Shown here in pieces: positions 1-12,130 of a DNA stretch of 64,000 nt (the stretch's first letter is position 1; the number at the start of each line of letters is the position of its first letter). The notes beneath the pieces were generated by a model. That model was not told the DNA's origin, searched no databases, and saw only the letters and a list, made by a program, of their open reading frames with translations. A program made the position numbers and the translations under genes. This DNA is from Platanthera guangdongensis (taxonomy: Eukaryota > Streptophyta > Magnoliopsida > Asparagales > Orchidaceae), in assembly GCA_039583875.1 (NCBI GenBank), contig CM077150.1, forward strand, positions 174,601,499 through 174,665,498, in the 5' to 3' direction.

Positions 1-138
1 GCTGAGTTCTTCCAAGAACTCATCAAGAAACTCACAACTCTTCTCTCTTATTTCTGAGTTGATTGAGTATATATTTTGTATTCATTTTATCTTGTAGGAT
101 CCTTTGGATCTGAGTCTTGTAAGCCTATAATTATAAAA

Positions 139-261
139 GCTGAGTGTAGGGCTTGAGTGCCTGAGTGTAAGAGATTGAAATCTCTGAGTGTAGGCCTTGG
201 TGGATGAGTGTAGGCCTTGGTGGCTGAGTGTAGGCCTTGGTGGCTGAGTGTAGGCTTTGTG
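139..261 (+). repeat. 20-bp tandem repeat in LTR C
   Basis: Units of CTGAGTGTAGGCCTTGGTGG stand at 184-203, 204-223 and 224-243, with a degenerate fourth at 244-261 and partial units from 139. It lies upstream of the TATA block, in the presumed U3 part of LTR C. Confidence 0.85.
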
Positions 262-375
262 AAGAAGCTGAGTTGTAGGGCCTTGGGCCTGAGGTGTAGG
301 AGCCTGTTTTGAGTTCTGAGATAGTGAAGGAGTTTGGCCGAATCTAGTACACTGCTAGATAGGCGAAGGGGGAAA

Positions 376-410
376 GTGGATGTACCCAAACCTTGGGGAA
401 CCACTATAAA
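376..410 (+). promoter_or_regulatory. LTR C core promoter block
   Basis: GTGGATGTACCC is followed by TTGGGGAACCACTATAAA. The TATA-like CTATAAA is at 404-410. The same block is present in four other Copia LTRs of the window that differ almost everywhere else, which supports a core promoter function. The transcription start is not mapped. Confidence 0.6.
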
Positions 411-591
411 ACTGTGTGTCTACTGTGTGTTGTGGTTTGCTGTGATTGCTGTGTGATTGTTGTGCAAAAGTAGATATAAATCTGTGTTAGATTCTGAATT
501 CTGCCTAAAAAGTTAAAAAGATTTAAGTCACCTATTCACCCCCCCCCCCCCTCTAGGTGTTTAGGTACAATATCTTTCAGATTTTTTAACA

Positions 592-2745
592 TCCACATCC
601 AAGATGGCATCCCTTTGTATGGAGTTATGTTCTGGAGGATATAATAGGGAGTGTCATTGTTTGGATTTGGCTTTGGAGCAGCAGGAGGAATAGCTTTTCT
701 TTTTTTGGAAACTGGCTTCCTCTTGGGCTCATCATCAGAATCATCATCCTCATCCTCCTCATCATCATCAGATCTCTGAGGGTTATCATATAAGTCATTT
801 AAAGCTTTTAGAGCCTTAACAGAAATGATAGGCTTTTCAGGTAGAGATGGATCTTGAGCAAGAACTTCAACTGGAGCTCGAGGAGAAGCCACAAGAGAAG
901 CTAGAGAGCTAATTCTGACAGTGCTTTCAGCAACTCCCTTTTCCTCTTCTTCAATGTCAGCCAAGATCAAGTCATCCAGATCTGGCATTGGAGAGTCATC
1001 CATGACAAAACTAGGTGCAGAAGAAATTGCAGGAGAAGATAGAATGACTATTGGTTCTGGAACAACAAAGCTGTCACTAAGTTGTTTAACAACTTTTGCA
1101 CTAATAGGAGAAGTATAGGGGACAATAGCCAAGGATGGCTTAGTATACTCTGCAGGAGGAAATCTCAAATTTGTAGTATCAAAAATGCTCAACAAATTAA
1201 CTATATATATTGTAGGATTTAAAATGAAATCACCAGCATTAATAATGTCCACAGTAACTGACTCTTCTATGTCCATTTCAGTATCAATAAAATTAATGAA
1301 ATCAAGTAAATCTTTATCATCTGTTGTTGCTGCCTCAGTATCTACTGGAGCTGGAGGTTCTGCTACAGGAAATGATGTTGCTGCCGGAGCTGCTGCAGCT
1401 TCTTCGTCAAGCATCCCCCCTGCCTGGTTTCAATAATAATTGAAGCTAGGCCCCTGAATGAAGAGGGGGCAGTAGTGAAGGCAGAGAGTTGAGCAGAAAG
1501 AGTGGAGATAGAAGTAGCAAGAGGTGTAATGGCCTCTGCTATATGATATTTGAGTAGAGGAGTGATGAGAGTAATTACAGAGGAGATGGTGGAGGGATCC
1601 AAAGGTAAAGTGGCAGATGGTTCAGTAGAATGTTGGGTGGAGACATTTAGAGGGATGGTAATGTTGGAGATGATTGATGGATGACATCTAGCATGTGTGA
1701 ATCTGGAGGGGAGGGAGAGTTAAGGGGGAAGTCAGAAGATCAAAAGTTGGAATGGATGATAGGTGAGGTGGAAGAGGAGATGATGGAGGAGTTGGTGAAG
1801 CATGTGGAGATTATGGTGGAGTAGGAAGATGAGTGGTGGTTGGAGAGGTATGGATAGGGGATGAAGGAGGAGTTGGAGTGTGAATGATAGTTTGGATTGT
1901 TGGTGGAATTGGAGTTTAGATTGTTGGAAGAGCTAGTGAGAGGGGAATGATCTCTTCATCAGGGAGGGGAGTGGACCTTACAGCCCTGGTGCCTTCAGAA
2001 ACTTAGGGTGGAAGAGGTATAAGCTTTGGATGGCTTAGTTATGGTCCTCTCCCTCCTGCCAAACAAGGCACAGGTGAGCCTTTTCCTGGCATTTATGAAT
2101 ATGGTCTATGAGACCAGGGATTCAGCAGCATTCTCCTTCAGGAAGATCCCAAGGATCCTTCCAAAGCAAACTCCTTTCTTATTATTCTTTTTCCTTATCA
2201 GATCAAAGAGGATCTGTGACCAATCCACTTTCTTCTTACTGACCACTGCACACATTACCAGGAATTGATGCCTGGTGATGTAGTCATGGGCAGTGTGCTT
2301 GCCCACCAAAACGTTTCCCACTATATCTGCCAGAAACTTATATTCTGCAGATAGGCGCTTCTTCAACAGCTTATTTGGGTTATCTCTAGCATAACCCATC
2401 AAACTTAACATCATATCATATTCTACAGTATCTATATCTAGTTATTTTTCTCCATTTATCAAATAAAAAAATTCAGTCAAAACTGCGGGAGTTAAAAGAA
2501 ACGGCATTACCCACGATTGTTCATGTCATGGTGTTTTCCTCTTATATAGATGAAGTATAGACCTATTCTCAAATTTCTATTCCAGCCAACTTTATTCTTG
2601 TTGTCATCAGGTTTTTCAAATTCTGTTCTTCCAGTAGAGTCAGAATGTTCAGAAAAATTGGATCAGATTGTTGAAATGATTCGAAGTCGACATCAAATCC
2701 TGTGTCAAACTTCATAGCGGCTAGGGCTCCTGCTTGAATCGCCAT
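592..2745 (-). pseudogene. ORF3 of element A, extra ORF downstream of pol (truncated)
   Basis: A large ORF in the same sense as pol, placed between RNase H and the missing 3' LTR. The start at 2,745 is chosen because the homologue in element B begins with the same residues: MAI, then MKFD and DFESFQ. Conserved blocks are KHTAHDYI and CFGRILGIF (about 2,130-2,300), VPYTSPIS, a very acidic run, a basic cluster PKRKPVSKKRKA (about 700-735) that looks like a nuclear localisation signal, and DTPYYILQNITPY. There is no signal peptide or membrane segment, so it is not an obvious envelope protein. Stops occur near 2,569 and 2,415 and frameshifts around 1,500-2,000. The right part resembles, from memory, the domain called putative plant transposon protein. 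LTR C cuts its C-terminus at 591. Function unknown. Confidence 0.6.
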
Positions 2746-2874
2746 GAAATCACATGCAAAAGAGAGAGAAACGGCGATCAAGTGAAAAGGGAACAGAAAG
2801 CGCGGGATGGAGGTCGAAGAAAACCTAGTTATAAGATTTTCTGGAATATGAATCGACAAACTCCATTCCAGAAA

Positions 2875-3135
2875 AAATAAGAAATTCTTAGACCTGAGAT
2901 CAACGAAATAATTGATAGTGAAATAATTCGTCGAGCTCAGCTGGAAGAGTTGAAGACATTTCGTCAAGCTCCATTCGACGATAGTTTTCTGAAGTGGATT
3001 CGTCGATCTCCGTTCGACGAAAACAACTTCACTCACAGAGAGTTCGTCGACCTCCGTTCGACGAATATCTCCCGTACTTTTCCTAGTTCGTCGAGCTCCG
3101 TTCGACAAACTCTAGAAAATTTGTCGAGTGCAGTC
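2875..3135. repeat. TTCGTCGA/TTCGACGAA palindromes between pol and ORF3 (A)
   Basis: About six inverted repeats of the form TTCGTCGA, 6-7 bases, TTCGACGAA (for example near 2,985-3,025 and 3,045-3,065). The same array occupies the same place in element B (54,900-55,250). In both elements it lies immediately downstream of the RNase H stop codon. Confidence 0.8.
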
Positions 3136-3140
3136 AGAAA

Positions 3141-4830
3141 CTAAACCAAATCTTCTCCATTAATCATGCCAAGCTGATTTATAAAGAATATGTCATTTCT
3201 CTCAAACAGAGGTTTGGTGAATATATCAGCTCTTTGTAAATCAGTGTAGATATAGACAAGATTAATTTTGATTTTGTCCACAAACTCTCTAATGAAATTA
3301 TGTCTAATGTCTATATGCTTAGTCCTACTATGATGGACTGGATTTTGTGTTATTGCTATAACACTTATGTTATCACAAAATAGAGTTGAATTATTTAAGT
3401 TGAGACCATAGTCTCGTAATTGATTTTGAATTCACAGCATCTGGGAACAACAGCTGCAAGCTGTAATATACTCAGCCTCAGTAGTTGAGGTAGACACAGA
3501 TGACTGTTTCTTAATAAAACCAAGATACCAACCTCATACTAAGGAACTAACAAGTCCCTGAGGTTCTTTTTCTATCAACCCTACATCCAGCAAAGTCAGC
3601 ATCTGAAAATCCAGTTAAATCAAATTCTGACTCAGCTAGATACCATAGGCCTAGACTAGGACAACTCTTTATATATCTCAAAATCTTTTTTAAGAAAATT
3701 AGATGAGATTCTTTTGAGTTCTCTTGAAACCTAGCACAAAGGCATGTGACAAACATCATATCAGGCCTGCTTGCTGTAAGATATAGTAGGGACCCAACAA
3801 TGCCCCTTTATAATTTCTGATCCACAGGTTTCCCATGTGCATCAGAGTCAATCACAACATTAGTAGCCATATGTGTTTTCTTTGCTAAAGCATCAGTCAT
3901 CCCAAACTTCTTTATAAGCTCTTTAGCATACTTAGCTTGAGAGATGAAGATGCCATCAGGCAGCTGCTTCACTTGGATACCAAGAAAGTAGGAAAGCTCA
4001 CCCATGCTACTCATTTCAATTTTTGAATGCATGAGGCTCAGAGAACCTCTTGCATAATTTAGAATCAGTAGACCCAAATATGATGTCATCCGCATATATT
4101 TGCACTAACAATATTTGATCCTTATGATGTCTAGTGAAAAGTGTTCTATTTACTATGCCTCTAATGAATTTATGCTCTATCAAGAAGCTAGCTAGGGTCT
4201 CATACCAAGCTCTTGGAGCTTGCTTGAGACCAAAAAGAGCTTTATGAAATTTGAAAACATGATAAGGGTGAGTTGGAGAGACAAAACCTGGATGTTGTTC
4301 AACATAAACCTCTTCTTTAAGTACTCCATTAAGAAATGCACTCTTCACATCCATCTGATACACCTTGAATTTTTTGTATGCTGCATAGGCTAGAAAAATT
4401 CTGATGGCCTCCAACCTTTCAACTGATGCAAATGTTTGGTAATAGTCAATCTCTTCCTCTTTCCTATAACCTTGAGCAACAAGCCTAGCCTTGTTCCTCA
4501 CAATCACTCCTTTGTCATCTAATTTGTTTCTGTATACCCATTTGGTTCCAATGAATGGATAGTCTTGGGGACTTGGAACCAAATCCCAAGCTCTATATCT
4601 CTCAAATTGGTTTAATTCCTCCTGCCTTGCAATGATCCAGTGGGGATCTTGCTCTTCATCATGGATGGATAGAGGTTCAACCTGAGAGAGAAAGCAGGCA
4701 TGCATCACATCTTGATTGATTTGATGCCTTGTCTGTACACCTACTGATATGTTTCCAATCACTTGAGATCTGGGGTGATCCCTAAGTGTGACTAAATCAG
4801 TGGGTGGAGTTGGTTATGCAACAGCATCTT
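3141..4830 (-). pseudogene. Reverse transcriptase and RNase H of element A
   Basis: Copies element RNA into DNA and degrades the RNA strand. The N-terminal RT block around 4,500-4,700 has [14 protein letters not shown], and KARLVAQGY follows. Motif [12 protein letters not shown] and the catalytic box [10 protein letters not shown] (about 4,080-4,095) both keep their aspartates. RNase H follows (about 3,560-3,142), with SDADFAGCRVDRKRTSGT, then NPVHHSRTK and DIFTKPL near the end. The stop is at 3,141-3,143. At least two frameshifts (near 4,050 and 3,780) and stops break the frame, so no intact enzyme is made. Confidence 0.85.
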
Positions 4831-6335
4831 GGATTAATTCCTCTTGTGGATTGTGTTTGCTGTTGGAGGAAGTTCAATTCCTTCAATGCTTTCATCTTCA
4901 CTCTCTTCATTAACTTGTGGAGAAGGATGTGTTGGAACCTTTTGGGTAAGGTTTAGTTCATCCAATCTCTCACACAAGTGAGATACCTGCAAAGGGCTAT
5001 TGGTAGAAATCTCTTTCTCCTTGGAAGACATGTTAGTTTCATCAAAAGAAACATGAATGGACTCTTCAATTTTTAATGATGAATTATTAAAAACAGTATA
5101 TGCTTTGCTTACTTGGGAATATCCTAGAAAAATTACCTCTTCAGTCTTAGCCTCAAACTTTTTAATGTATCTTTTGCTGTTGTTATGAATATAACATATA
5201 CGTCAAAAGACTTTAAAATAATTGATTTTAGGTTTCTTCCGTTTAGGTAATTCATAGGGAGTCCTATTCTTTAGTTTATGAATTAAACTCCTGTTCAGGA
5301 CATAATTTTTTGTGCTCATTGCCTCTGCCCAAAAGGTTAGGGGCATGTAAGCATCTACAAGCAATGTACGTGCAGCTTAAATGAGTGTCCTATTCTTCCT
5401 TTCAGCTACCCCATTTTGTTGAGGAGTTCTAGGAGCTGAGAAGCAATGCCTGATACCTTCCTTCTCACAGAACTCATGCTTAAGAAGAGACTCAAACTCT
5501 GTGCCATTATCACTTCTGATCAATGCAACACGAGTAGAGAACTCAATCTGTATGGTCCTTAGAAAATATGTAAGAACCTTGAAGGTATCTGACATAGATC
5601 TCAAAAATATACCCAAGTGAACCTTGAGAAGTCATCCATAATAACTAAGGTATAGGATTTCCCTCATAGGATTTGTACAGCAATGGGTCCAAAGAGATCC
5701 ATATATAGCAGATACAAAATCCTAGGTGAATCACTTTTATTTACAGATTTAAAACTATATTTAGTTTGGTTGTCTAGTTGATAAGCCCTATAGAGACCTT
5801 CCTTCTTGTAAGGACAAGAAGGTAGAGCTCTAACAAGGTTGTCTTTAGATATCCTAGCAATGTTTTTCAAGTTTACATGACCTAGCCTTTTATACCATAT
5901 ATCATTCTGATTACTCGTTATATTAAGTAACCAGATATTAGAAGTCGCAGATAGAAAATCAACTAAATATATGTTGCCTTTTTTATTTCTAATTAAAACT
6001 GTTTGGTTTTCTTTTTTAGCAATAGTACAAGAAGATGAATTGAAATGTACCTGATAACCTTCATCACATAACTGACTTATGGAGATGAGGTTATGCTTGA
6101 GTCCTCTGACATATGTTACCTTCTTAAAAGTAACAGCTCCAATCTTCACTTCTCCAAAACCTTCTGACTGGCCACATTTGGAATCCCCAAAGATAACCTT
6201 TGGCCCCAACTTGGACTTATAGTTGGATAGATTGTCCTTGCTTTCTGTCATATGTTTGGAGCAGCCACTGTCCAGGTACAATGTTTGATTATTTGCTGGA
6301 CAGCTCTTCACCTGCAATGAAAAAAGTTAAATGTT
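4831..6335 (-). pseudogene. Protease and integrase of element A
   Basis: Aspartic protease motif YLDSGCSKHMT near 6,270, then the integrase zinc-binding region and the catalytic core (DLFGPI about 5,690; RSDNGTEF about 5,510; QQNGVAERKNRT about 5,400), so D, D and E are visible. The zinc-binding region is damaged: the two cysteines of the CKAC motif seen in element B (57,890-57,915) are tyrosines here (YRAY, about 5,780-5,800). Both are single G-to-A changes, as expected from decay of methylated cytosines. Frameshifts near 5,640 and 5,370 separate the parts. The C-terminal linker before RT runs to about 4,831. Confidence 0.8.
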
Positions 6336-6820
6336 CTTGACCCAGGTTATCTTGGGTCCTTTGCTTTCCTGGTATGAAAACCTGGAAATAACAAAATATT
6401 CTGGTTGGGATTTATATCCTGGAGGGTGATATCTCCTAGGTGGTATGGATTAAAAGACCCTGTTATAATTAAAGTTTTGGTTAATCAGCGTCGAGCAGAG
6501 TACAACGAATTGGGTTGAGTGGATTAATGAACCTATTCATTTTTAACGTTCGTCGACCTCTGCTCGACAAACCATACAAATTTCCTGGAATTATTATTTA
6601 AGTTTCGATCTGTTCGACGAATAATCTAAACGAATTTTGGTTAAGTTTTCTGATTTTTGGTTTTCTCTATTGATATGAGAATATTTTCCATTGTTTGTTT
6701 ATTATTTCATTTTTCTTTCCCCTTCGATGTCAAAATATTTTCTTGAGAATAGGGGGCAAACTGAAGCACCCAAGCCTAGTTTGTGAGTAAAAGTCTTGTG
6801 ATGTTCTTGAGGCTTATTCC
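6336..6820 (-). pseudogene. gag-protease linker of element A, with palindromes
   Basis: The region between gag and protease. Degenerate TTCGTCGA-type palindromes lie at about 6,485-6,625, the place occupied by the translated palindromes of element B (58,640-58,900). Remnants of the basic gag C-terminus lie at 6,650-6,820, up to the inserted solo LTR. No continuous frame remains. Confidence 0.55.
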
Positions 6821-8936
6821 AGTAACACCCCCTATCCGTCGCATAGCATATAGCAGTAGGTCCGGCCGGGGCCCGACGCCATATACCACAGACGACCGGG
6901 TGGTTATATGAAACCATCCAACTAATCTCAACGTCCTACACAGAACATTTAGCGGAAGAGTTTATAAGTTGCAAAACAAGAACCCAGCACAAGCATGAAT
7001 GTCCACTAACAGGATAATAGGAATGTTATTACAAAATATCAAAAGTCGGCCTGCCTTACAAGATGTTTCATTTGTCTATTAAGATTTACCAACCTCGGAC
7101 GCAGGCCGGCCATACATGAATAAAATAGAAAACATTCACTTGGGCCTTCGAGGGCCAGCTTCGCAAAAAGGGCTTTAGCCCGCTATGACCGCTTGGTCCC
7201 TGCACCTACAAGCAAACAAACCACCACGTGGCAAACAAAGCAACGGTCGCAATCAAATTATAACGATCCCGCCCCCAACTCGGGGCGGCGATGCTCCTCC
7301 CTGCATTTCATTAGACAAGCGACAATGCATACCAGCCATTTCAACACAACGTTGGTTACGGCCACACGTCGTGATCAGGGCACATTCTCGTACCGGTCGA
7401 TGTTACGTCAATTAAACATTAACATTCCGGACTCACCACCGCCACTTACGGCCATCCTATGAGCAATTCGTCTTCATGGTATTGGTCAGTCAATTTTTGA
7501 CCACCGAAGACTCACATCTTGCCAACGGCGAGTGCCAGTAACTTTAGTCTCTCTAACCCGAACGACATAAAGCGTCGCTCCATCTAACCCGTGCTCACTC
7601 GCAACGGCAATTTAAGCCATTCGTCAAACTTTCACCGATTCCCGTTCTACCACAAATCACATAACCCCGTTATGTTCAAGTTGGCTCTCAGGCCACCATT
7701 GGCAAGACCTCGTGTCGCCCAGTTTTCCGGGTGCACCTTTGGGTTAGTCCCCAAGGCTCCCTGCTGCAATCTACCGCGTAGAAAACCCGAAAAACACCCA
7801 ATAGCACGGAGTCTTCTCCGGCCTTATGCAATGCAACATCACCGATCCGAACTCTGCTGAACCGTTCTCGCATACGGACGCTAAACAACGGGGTTTACCC
7901 GAAGGAATGCCTCCAACTCGCAAACTCGCGAGAAGGCTTCCTATGCTAAGAAAGAGAGCTTCAAGCTCACAAGTGAGGATCGTTACCCTTGGTTCCTCTT
8001 TTCGAAATTAAACGGATGAAATCACCGCGCTTGCGTTGCCTCCGTGGATCCGGAGTCGGCTTGCGATCGGAGCTCCGAAGCTCCTCCAATGGCGGATCTA
8101 GCTCCTCTTCCTCTTGCCTTAGCTCTTCTTTTCCAAGGGTTTGGAGAGAGGATAAGTAATGAAAAGTGATTTTTCTTAAGTCAAACCCGTGTATATCCTC
8201 CCAGGAATATCCCCAGCCGTCGGATTCAACCTAAGAAAACGAGCGGCTTTGATCGGGGCTGAAATGCCCAATTGGGCCGAACACGGCTGGCACACGCCCG
8301 TTCCAGGGCCGTGTGCCGCATTTGCCGTCAAAATCGAATCTTGAACAGCACACGGGATCGAACACGCCCGTGTTCGAAACGCCCGTTTCCAGCTGACACG
8401 GCCGTTAGCCGGCCGGTACCCATGATTTTTCCCCCGTTTCCAACCCGAGCACTGCACGGGTTCTAGGACACGCCCGTGTGCCCGTGTCACATTGAACGCC
8501 TGGGCCCCCAGGCCGTGTACACGGGACATTTTCGAGGGGAGAACGACGACTCGCTGACGGCCTTGGACACGCCCGTGTCCGAGGCCGTGTGCCTTGTCTC
8601 GAGACCGGGGATCTCGAATTTCACTGACGCTCGGCGACGGGTCGACACGCCCGACGAACGCCCGTGTCGCGGGCCGTGTGCCCATTCTCACGAATCGTCG
8701 AGAATAACTCGAGATTTCACCTAGTGTCGACACGGGTCGACACGCCCTGCCACGCCCGTTCGCAAGCCGTGTGCCCATTCTCGACGAAGCGAGAATTCGA
8801 CGACTTCGCGGCTAAGTGTCGACACACGCTGACACGCCCTGGGACACGCCCGTGTCCCAGGCCGTGTGCCTTCAGCCAGAAACCAAAACTGGCCCAAAAC
8901 GTCCCCCTTTGCTCCTTTGAGTTTCGGGGCGTTACA
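6821..8936 (-). mobile_element. Solo LTR of the Del/Tekay chromovirus family
   Basis: On the minus strand this begins TGTAACGCCCCGAAACTC and ends GGGGGTGTTAC, matching the LTRs of element D (32,977-35,280; 39,795-42,099) over their length, though diverged and about 190 bp shorter. The flanks repeat ATTCC (or TTCCA, the ends being ambiguous by one base), a 5-bp TSD. Removing the insert rejoins the gag coiled-coil region of element A. It carries the family's GACACG-GG-CGTGTC palindromes (about 8,280-8,880). Only the LTR is present, so the element was lost by LTR-LTR recombination. ORFs inside are repeat shadows. Confidence 0.9.
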
Positions 8937-10358
8937 TTCCAATAAGAGTTTCCTCAAGTTATTTAGCCTCACTAAGCTCAGTCTTCAACATTATGATTTG
9001 TTCATTGGCTAAACACAGTTCATCTTTTAATCTATTATTTTCAGAGTTTACATTTTCTAAAATTCCTATTTTCTCCCTAAGATTTTTAATCTCCGTTTCT
9101 GAATTAATCAAATCTTTACACATTGTTTTAAATTCAAATTTAAAGGAATCAGAACTTTAATCAAAGGAAGACAATACCTTGTCAGCTTCAGAATTTGAGG
9201 CTGCTTGATTGTCTGAATCATCTTCTTGTGAATGGCTCCTGGAAGCATCAATTGCCATGAGGCAAAACTCCTTGGCCTTGCTTCTTCCTCATCTTCACTA
9301 GAGCTAGAAGATGTTGATTCTTCTTCAGTCTCACTCTAGGTTTCAGCCACAAAACCCTTCTCCTTCTTCTTGTATTTGCTGGAAGAAGGACTACTGTTGT
9401 GCTGTCTCCTGGTATCTTTCTCTCTTCTCTTTTTTTTCTTCTGATTCTCTGGACACTCAAACATGAAGTGCCCAGGCTTCCTACATCCAAAACACACAAC
9501 TTATTTGGTTGGTGTCTTATCATATCTAGGCTTGTCATCCTGCCTTGATAACTTCCTCCTGAAATCTTTTCTTGCCATTTTGTAGAATCTTTTGGCAAAT
9601 AAACTCATCAGTTCTTCATTTGTTGAGTGAGTCTCTGTCTCATCAGCAGCTTTGAATGTTATGCTTTGTTCTTTTCTAGCTGGAGGAGGTGTTCTTTGCT
9701 CAGCTGCCTCCCTGGACTTGATTAGCTGTTCATAGGACTTTAACTTGCCTAAAATAAATTCAGTGGAGATCTCATTCAGGCTTCTAGCTTCTTTGATAGG
9801 CTAGATCCTTGAATCCCATGAGCTTGGGAAGCACATTAGGATTTTATCATTCACCTCAGTGCGGGTGATGTCCTTGTCCAAGATTTTTAGCTCATTGATG
9901 ATTGAGCTTAACCTATTATACATGTCAGCCACTAATTCAGCTTCTCCTTTCTTGAAGTTCTCATATAAGGATATGAGATTGGATCTCCTATCCTTTCTTT
10001 CATCTGCTGATCCAGCCACCATTTGGTTTAGGGAATCCCAGATGGCTTTAGCTAAAGTGCATTCAGCAACCTTTTGAAAAATGTCATCAGACATTGTTTG
10101 TGCCAGTATGTTCATTGCCTTGGCATCAGCAATCTTTGCTTTCTTCTAGGCCTCAGTCCACTCAGGCGGTGGAACTGCAGTTGCGCTTGAAGATGTTGCT
10201 ATATAGGTAGATGGCTGTGGGGGACCTGTCAAGATGGAGTTGTAGATACCTTCATAAATAGAATTCATGTACAATTTAATTCTTGCCTTCCAGATGGCAA
10301 ACTTATTCAGATTGCACACTGGAGGTCTGATGCTTGCATAGTCCTTGTTCTATGCCAT
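8937..10358 (-). pseudogene. gag of element A
   Basis: Structural protein that packages element RNA. The start at 10,358 (MA, then a stop, then NKDYAS) matches the gag start of element B. The gag core follows: NILAQTMSDDIFQKVAE, WDSLNQ and CFPSSWDSRI at about 10,110-9,800. A CCHC zinc knuckle (CFGCRKPGHFMFEC) lies near 9,455-9,510, then a serine/glutamate-rich stretch, then a heptad-rich coiled coil (about 9,170-8,940) that continues past the solo LTR. Sirevirus Gag proteins are known for such a coiled-coil extension. In-frame stops include one just after the initiator Met-Ala and one just before the knuckle. Confidence 0.8.
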
Positions 10359-10666
10359 AGCTGTGTATATAAATCTAAATGGAAATAAAAATAGAATTTA
10401 GATCTAACAAAGGATCTTTGGTTCAAGGGTTAGCTTGTACAACCAAAGGAACCTCCTTTGATACCAATTGAATGTGAGCTGTTAGATCAGAAATACTCTA
10501 GAGGGGGGGGGGGTGAATAGAGTATTCTTAATTCCTAAAAAATCTTTACAACATTTGCTAAAATTTAAGAAGTGCAGAATAAAACTAATTAAATATAAAC
10601 TGCAGTCCTAATAATCACAGCCACAGCAAGAACACAAAAGAAATGGACATCCAGACAACACAAGAA

Positions 10667-10698
10667 TTTATAGTGGTCCCCAACCTCGGTACATCCAC
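10667..10698 (-). promoter_or_regulatory. LTR A core promoter block
   Basis: On the minus strand GTGGATGTACC is followed by a G-rich stretch and CCACTATAAA (TATA at 10,667-10,672). It lies about 1.6 kb from the U3 start and 200 bp from the primer site, a normal place for the R boundary of a long LTR. Confidence 0.6.
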
Positions 10699-11544
10699 TC
10701 TTCTACCACCCTGGTAGGAATCCATTCAGATTTTTGATCAGGTGCCTGACACCAATGAGCTTTTGATCAGGTGCTTCAAAAACCAACCTAAGTCTTTTGG
10801 AAGGAGACTTGTGAACCAGAATAATTTTGAAGGGAATTAAAATCATGTACAAAGGTGGGGATGAGAGAGTGATGAAAGTCTTCTTTTCTCAATCACAATG
10901 AGAAGACTATGTAGATTCAGTGATGTTGTCAAAGCTCCCCCTGAGATGTAAAAGAGTTTAGGCTGGGAAGCTTTGCACAGGGTGAGTAGGCCTTCAATCT
11001 GCAGCCTTGACCAGAGAAATCTCCAGGAACTTCTTTGACAGATGGATTTCTTGTTGTCCTTTGAAGTGTCCTGCAGAGATGAAGAAGGAAGAGTCCTGAT
11101 ATTTGATTGATTGTTCTTATTCTTCAGGAAGCAGATGTTCTTCTGGTTTGGGGCTTGTTTTATATAAGCAGAGTTCTTTTTAAGAAGGAGCAGAGACAGA
11201 GAGATCCTTATTTTTCAGACTGACTGTATTTTTCTGTGTCTATCTCTCTTGTTCTTCTGTATTCTGTCTACAGAAAGAAGAGAGAAAATCTCTTTTATAT
11301 TTCTTGTCAAAACTGGCCTTTCGAATTTTGAAATCCTCTGCAATCAATGCTGACGGCCTTGAGAATAAACGTCATTAAATTATCTCCCCAATTGTCCCAT
11401 GGAAAAATGGCAAGCAATAATCCTAGAGAAGATCATGATCAATGCTCTGTATAATGGTTAAGTTCCAGAGAATTTTTGAGCATTAATTACTCAGAAATTA
11501 TTGCAGTAAGAAGGGGACAGAAGGATGGAAAATAACTAAGTCTG

Positions 11545-12130
11545 GATTCGTCGAACTGATAATAGAAATCATCGAGTTGAGTTCACAGTTCGTCGAGCTG
11601 AGTTACTGAGTTCGTCGACCAGATGACTTCTATTCATCGAGCTGAGTTCCAAGATCGTCGAGCTGTGTTGCTGAATTCATCAAGCTGAGAGCAGAACTAT
11701 ATTCTCTAGAAACTTTGCCTTCTCTGTGTATGGAGTTCGTCGAGATGATATCTGGTTTCGTCGACTAAAGTTCAGCAAAATGTTTCTGGACTTAAAATAC
11801 TTTCAGATGCTTCTGGATGAAGATGTTGAACTGAAGTATCCAGAATTCATCGACCTAAGAATTGGTTTCGTCGAGCCGAGGACCACTTAACTGCTGCTGG
11901 ATAACTCTAGCTATTATGGTCACAGTTTGTCGAGCTGAGAATCAAGTTCGTCGACCAAAGTCTCACTCTGGACTTAGAATAAAGAGATGTTTTCTGATCT
12001 TGAAGTGTTGAAGTATAGTGTCCAAAGTTCGTCGACCTGAGTACCAAGTTCATGGAGCTCAGCTGCGAGAATTTACTCTGAGATCGTCGAGCTGAGCACG
12101 ACTATCGTCGACCTGAGTCCGATGAACGTC
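11545..12130. repeat. Degenerate TTCGTCGA-CTGAG repeats in U3 of LTR A
   Basis: More than fifteen copies of a 14-20-bp motif, consensus TTCGTCGASCTGAG, irregularly spaced every 20-45 bp and all in one orientation. The only TCGACGA-like inverted forms are near 12,100-12,130. The same array occurs in the LTRs of B and in solo LTR E. Confidence 0.8.

Larger units (their letters stand above)
1..591 (+). mobile_element. LTR of Sirevirus-type Copia element C (partial)
   Basis: The right end of an LTR, cut by the window start. It ends at 591 with AACA, exactly where ORF3 of element A stops matching its homologue in element B. Read on the plus strand it has the same order as the other Copia LTRs here: a TATA-type block (376-410), then a C-run (539-551) beside CTCTAGG, then the end. 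So its sense strand is plus, opposite to element A. No primer site follows, so this is either the 3' LTR of an element lying left of the window or a solo LTR. No protein-coding ORF is credible inside it. Confidence 0.75.

Noticed and set aside
8176..8945. ORFs rich in GTRPATRACRR-type peptides, also at 32,924-33,661 and 39,742-40,479
   Set aside because: They occur on both strands and in several frames of the repetitive Del LTR; they are translations of the 101-bp units.
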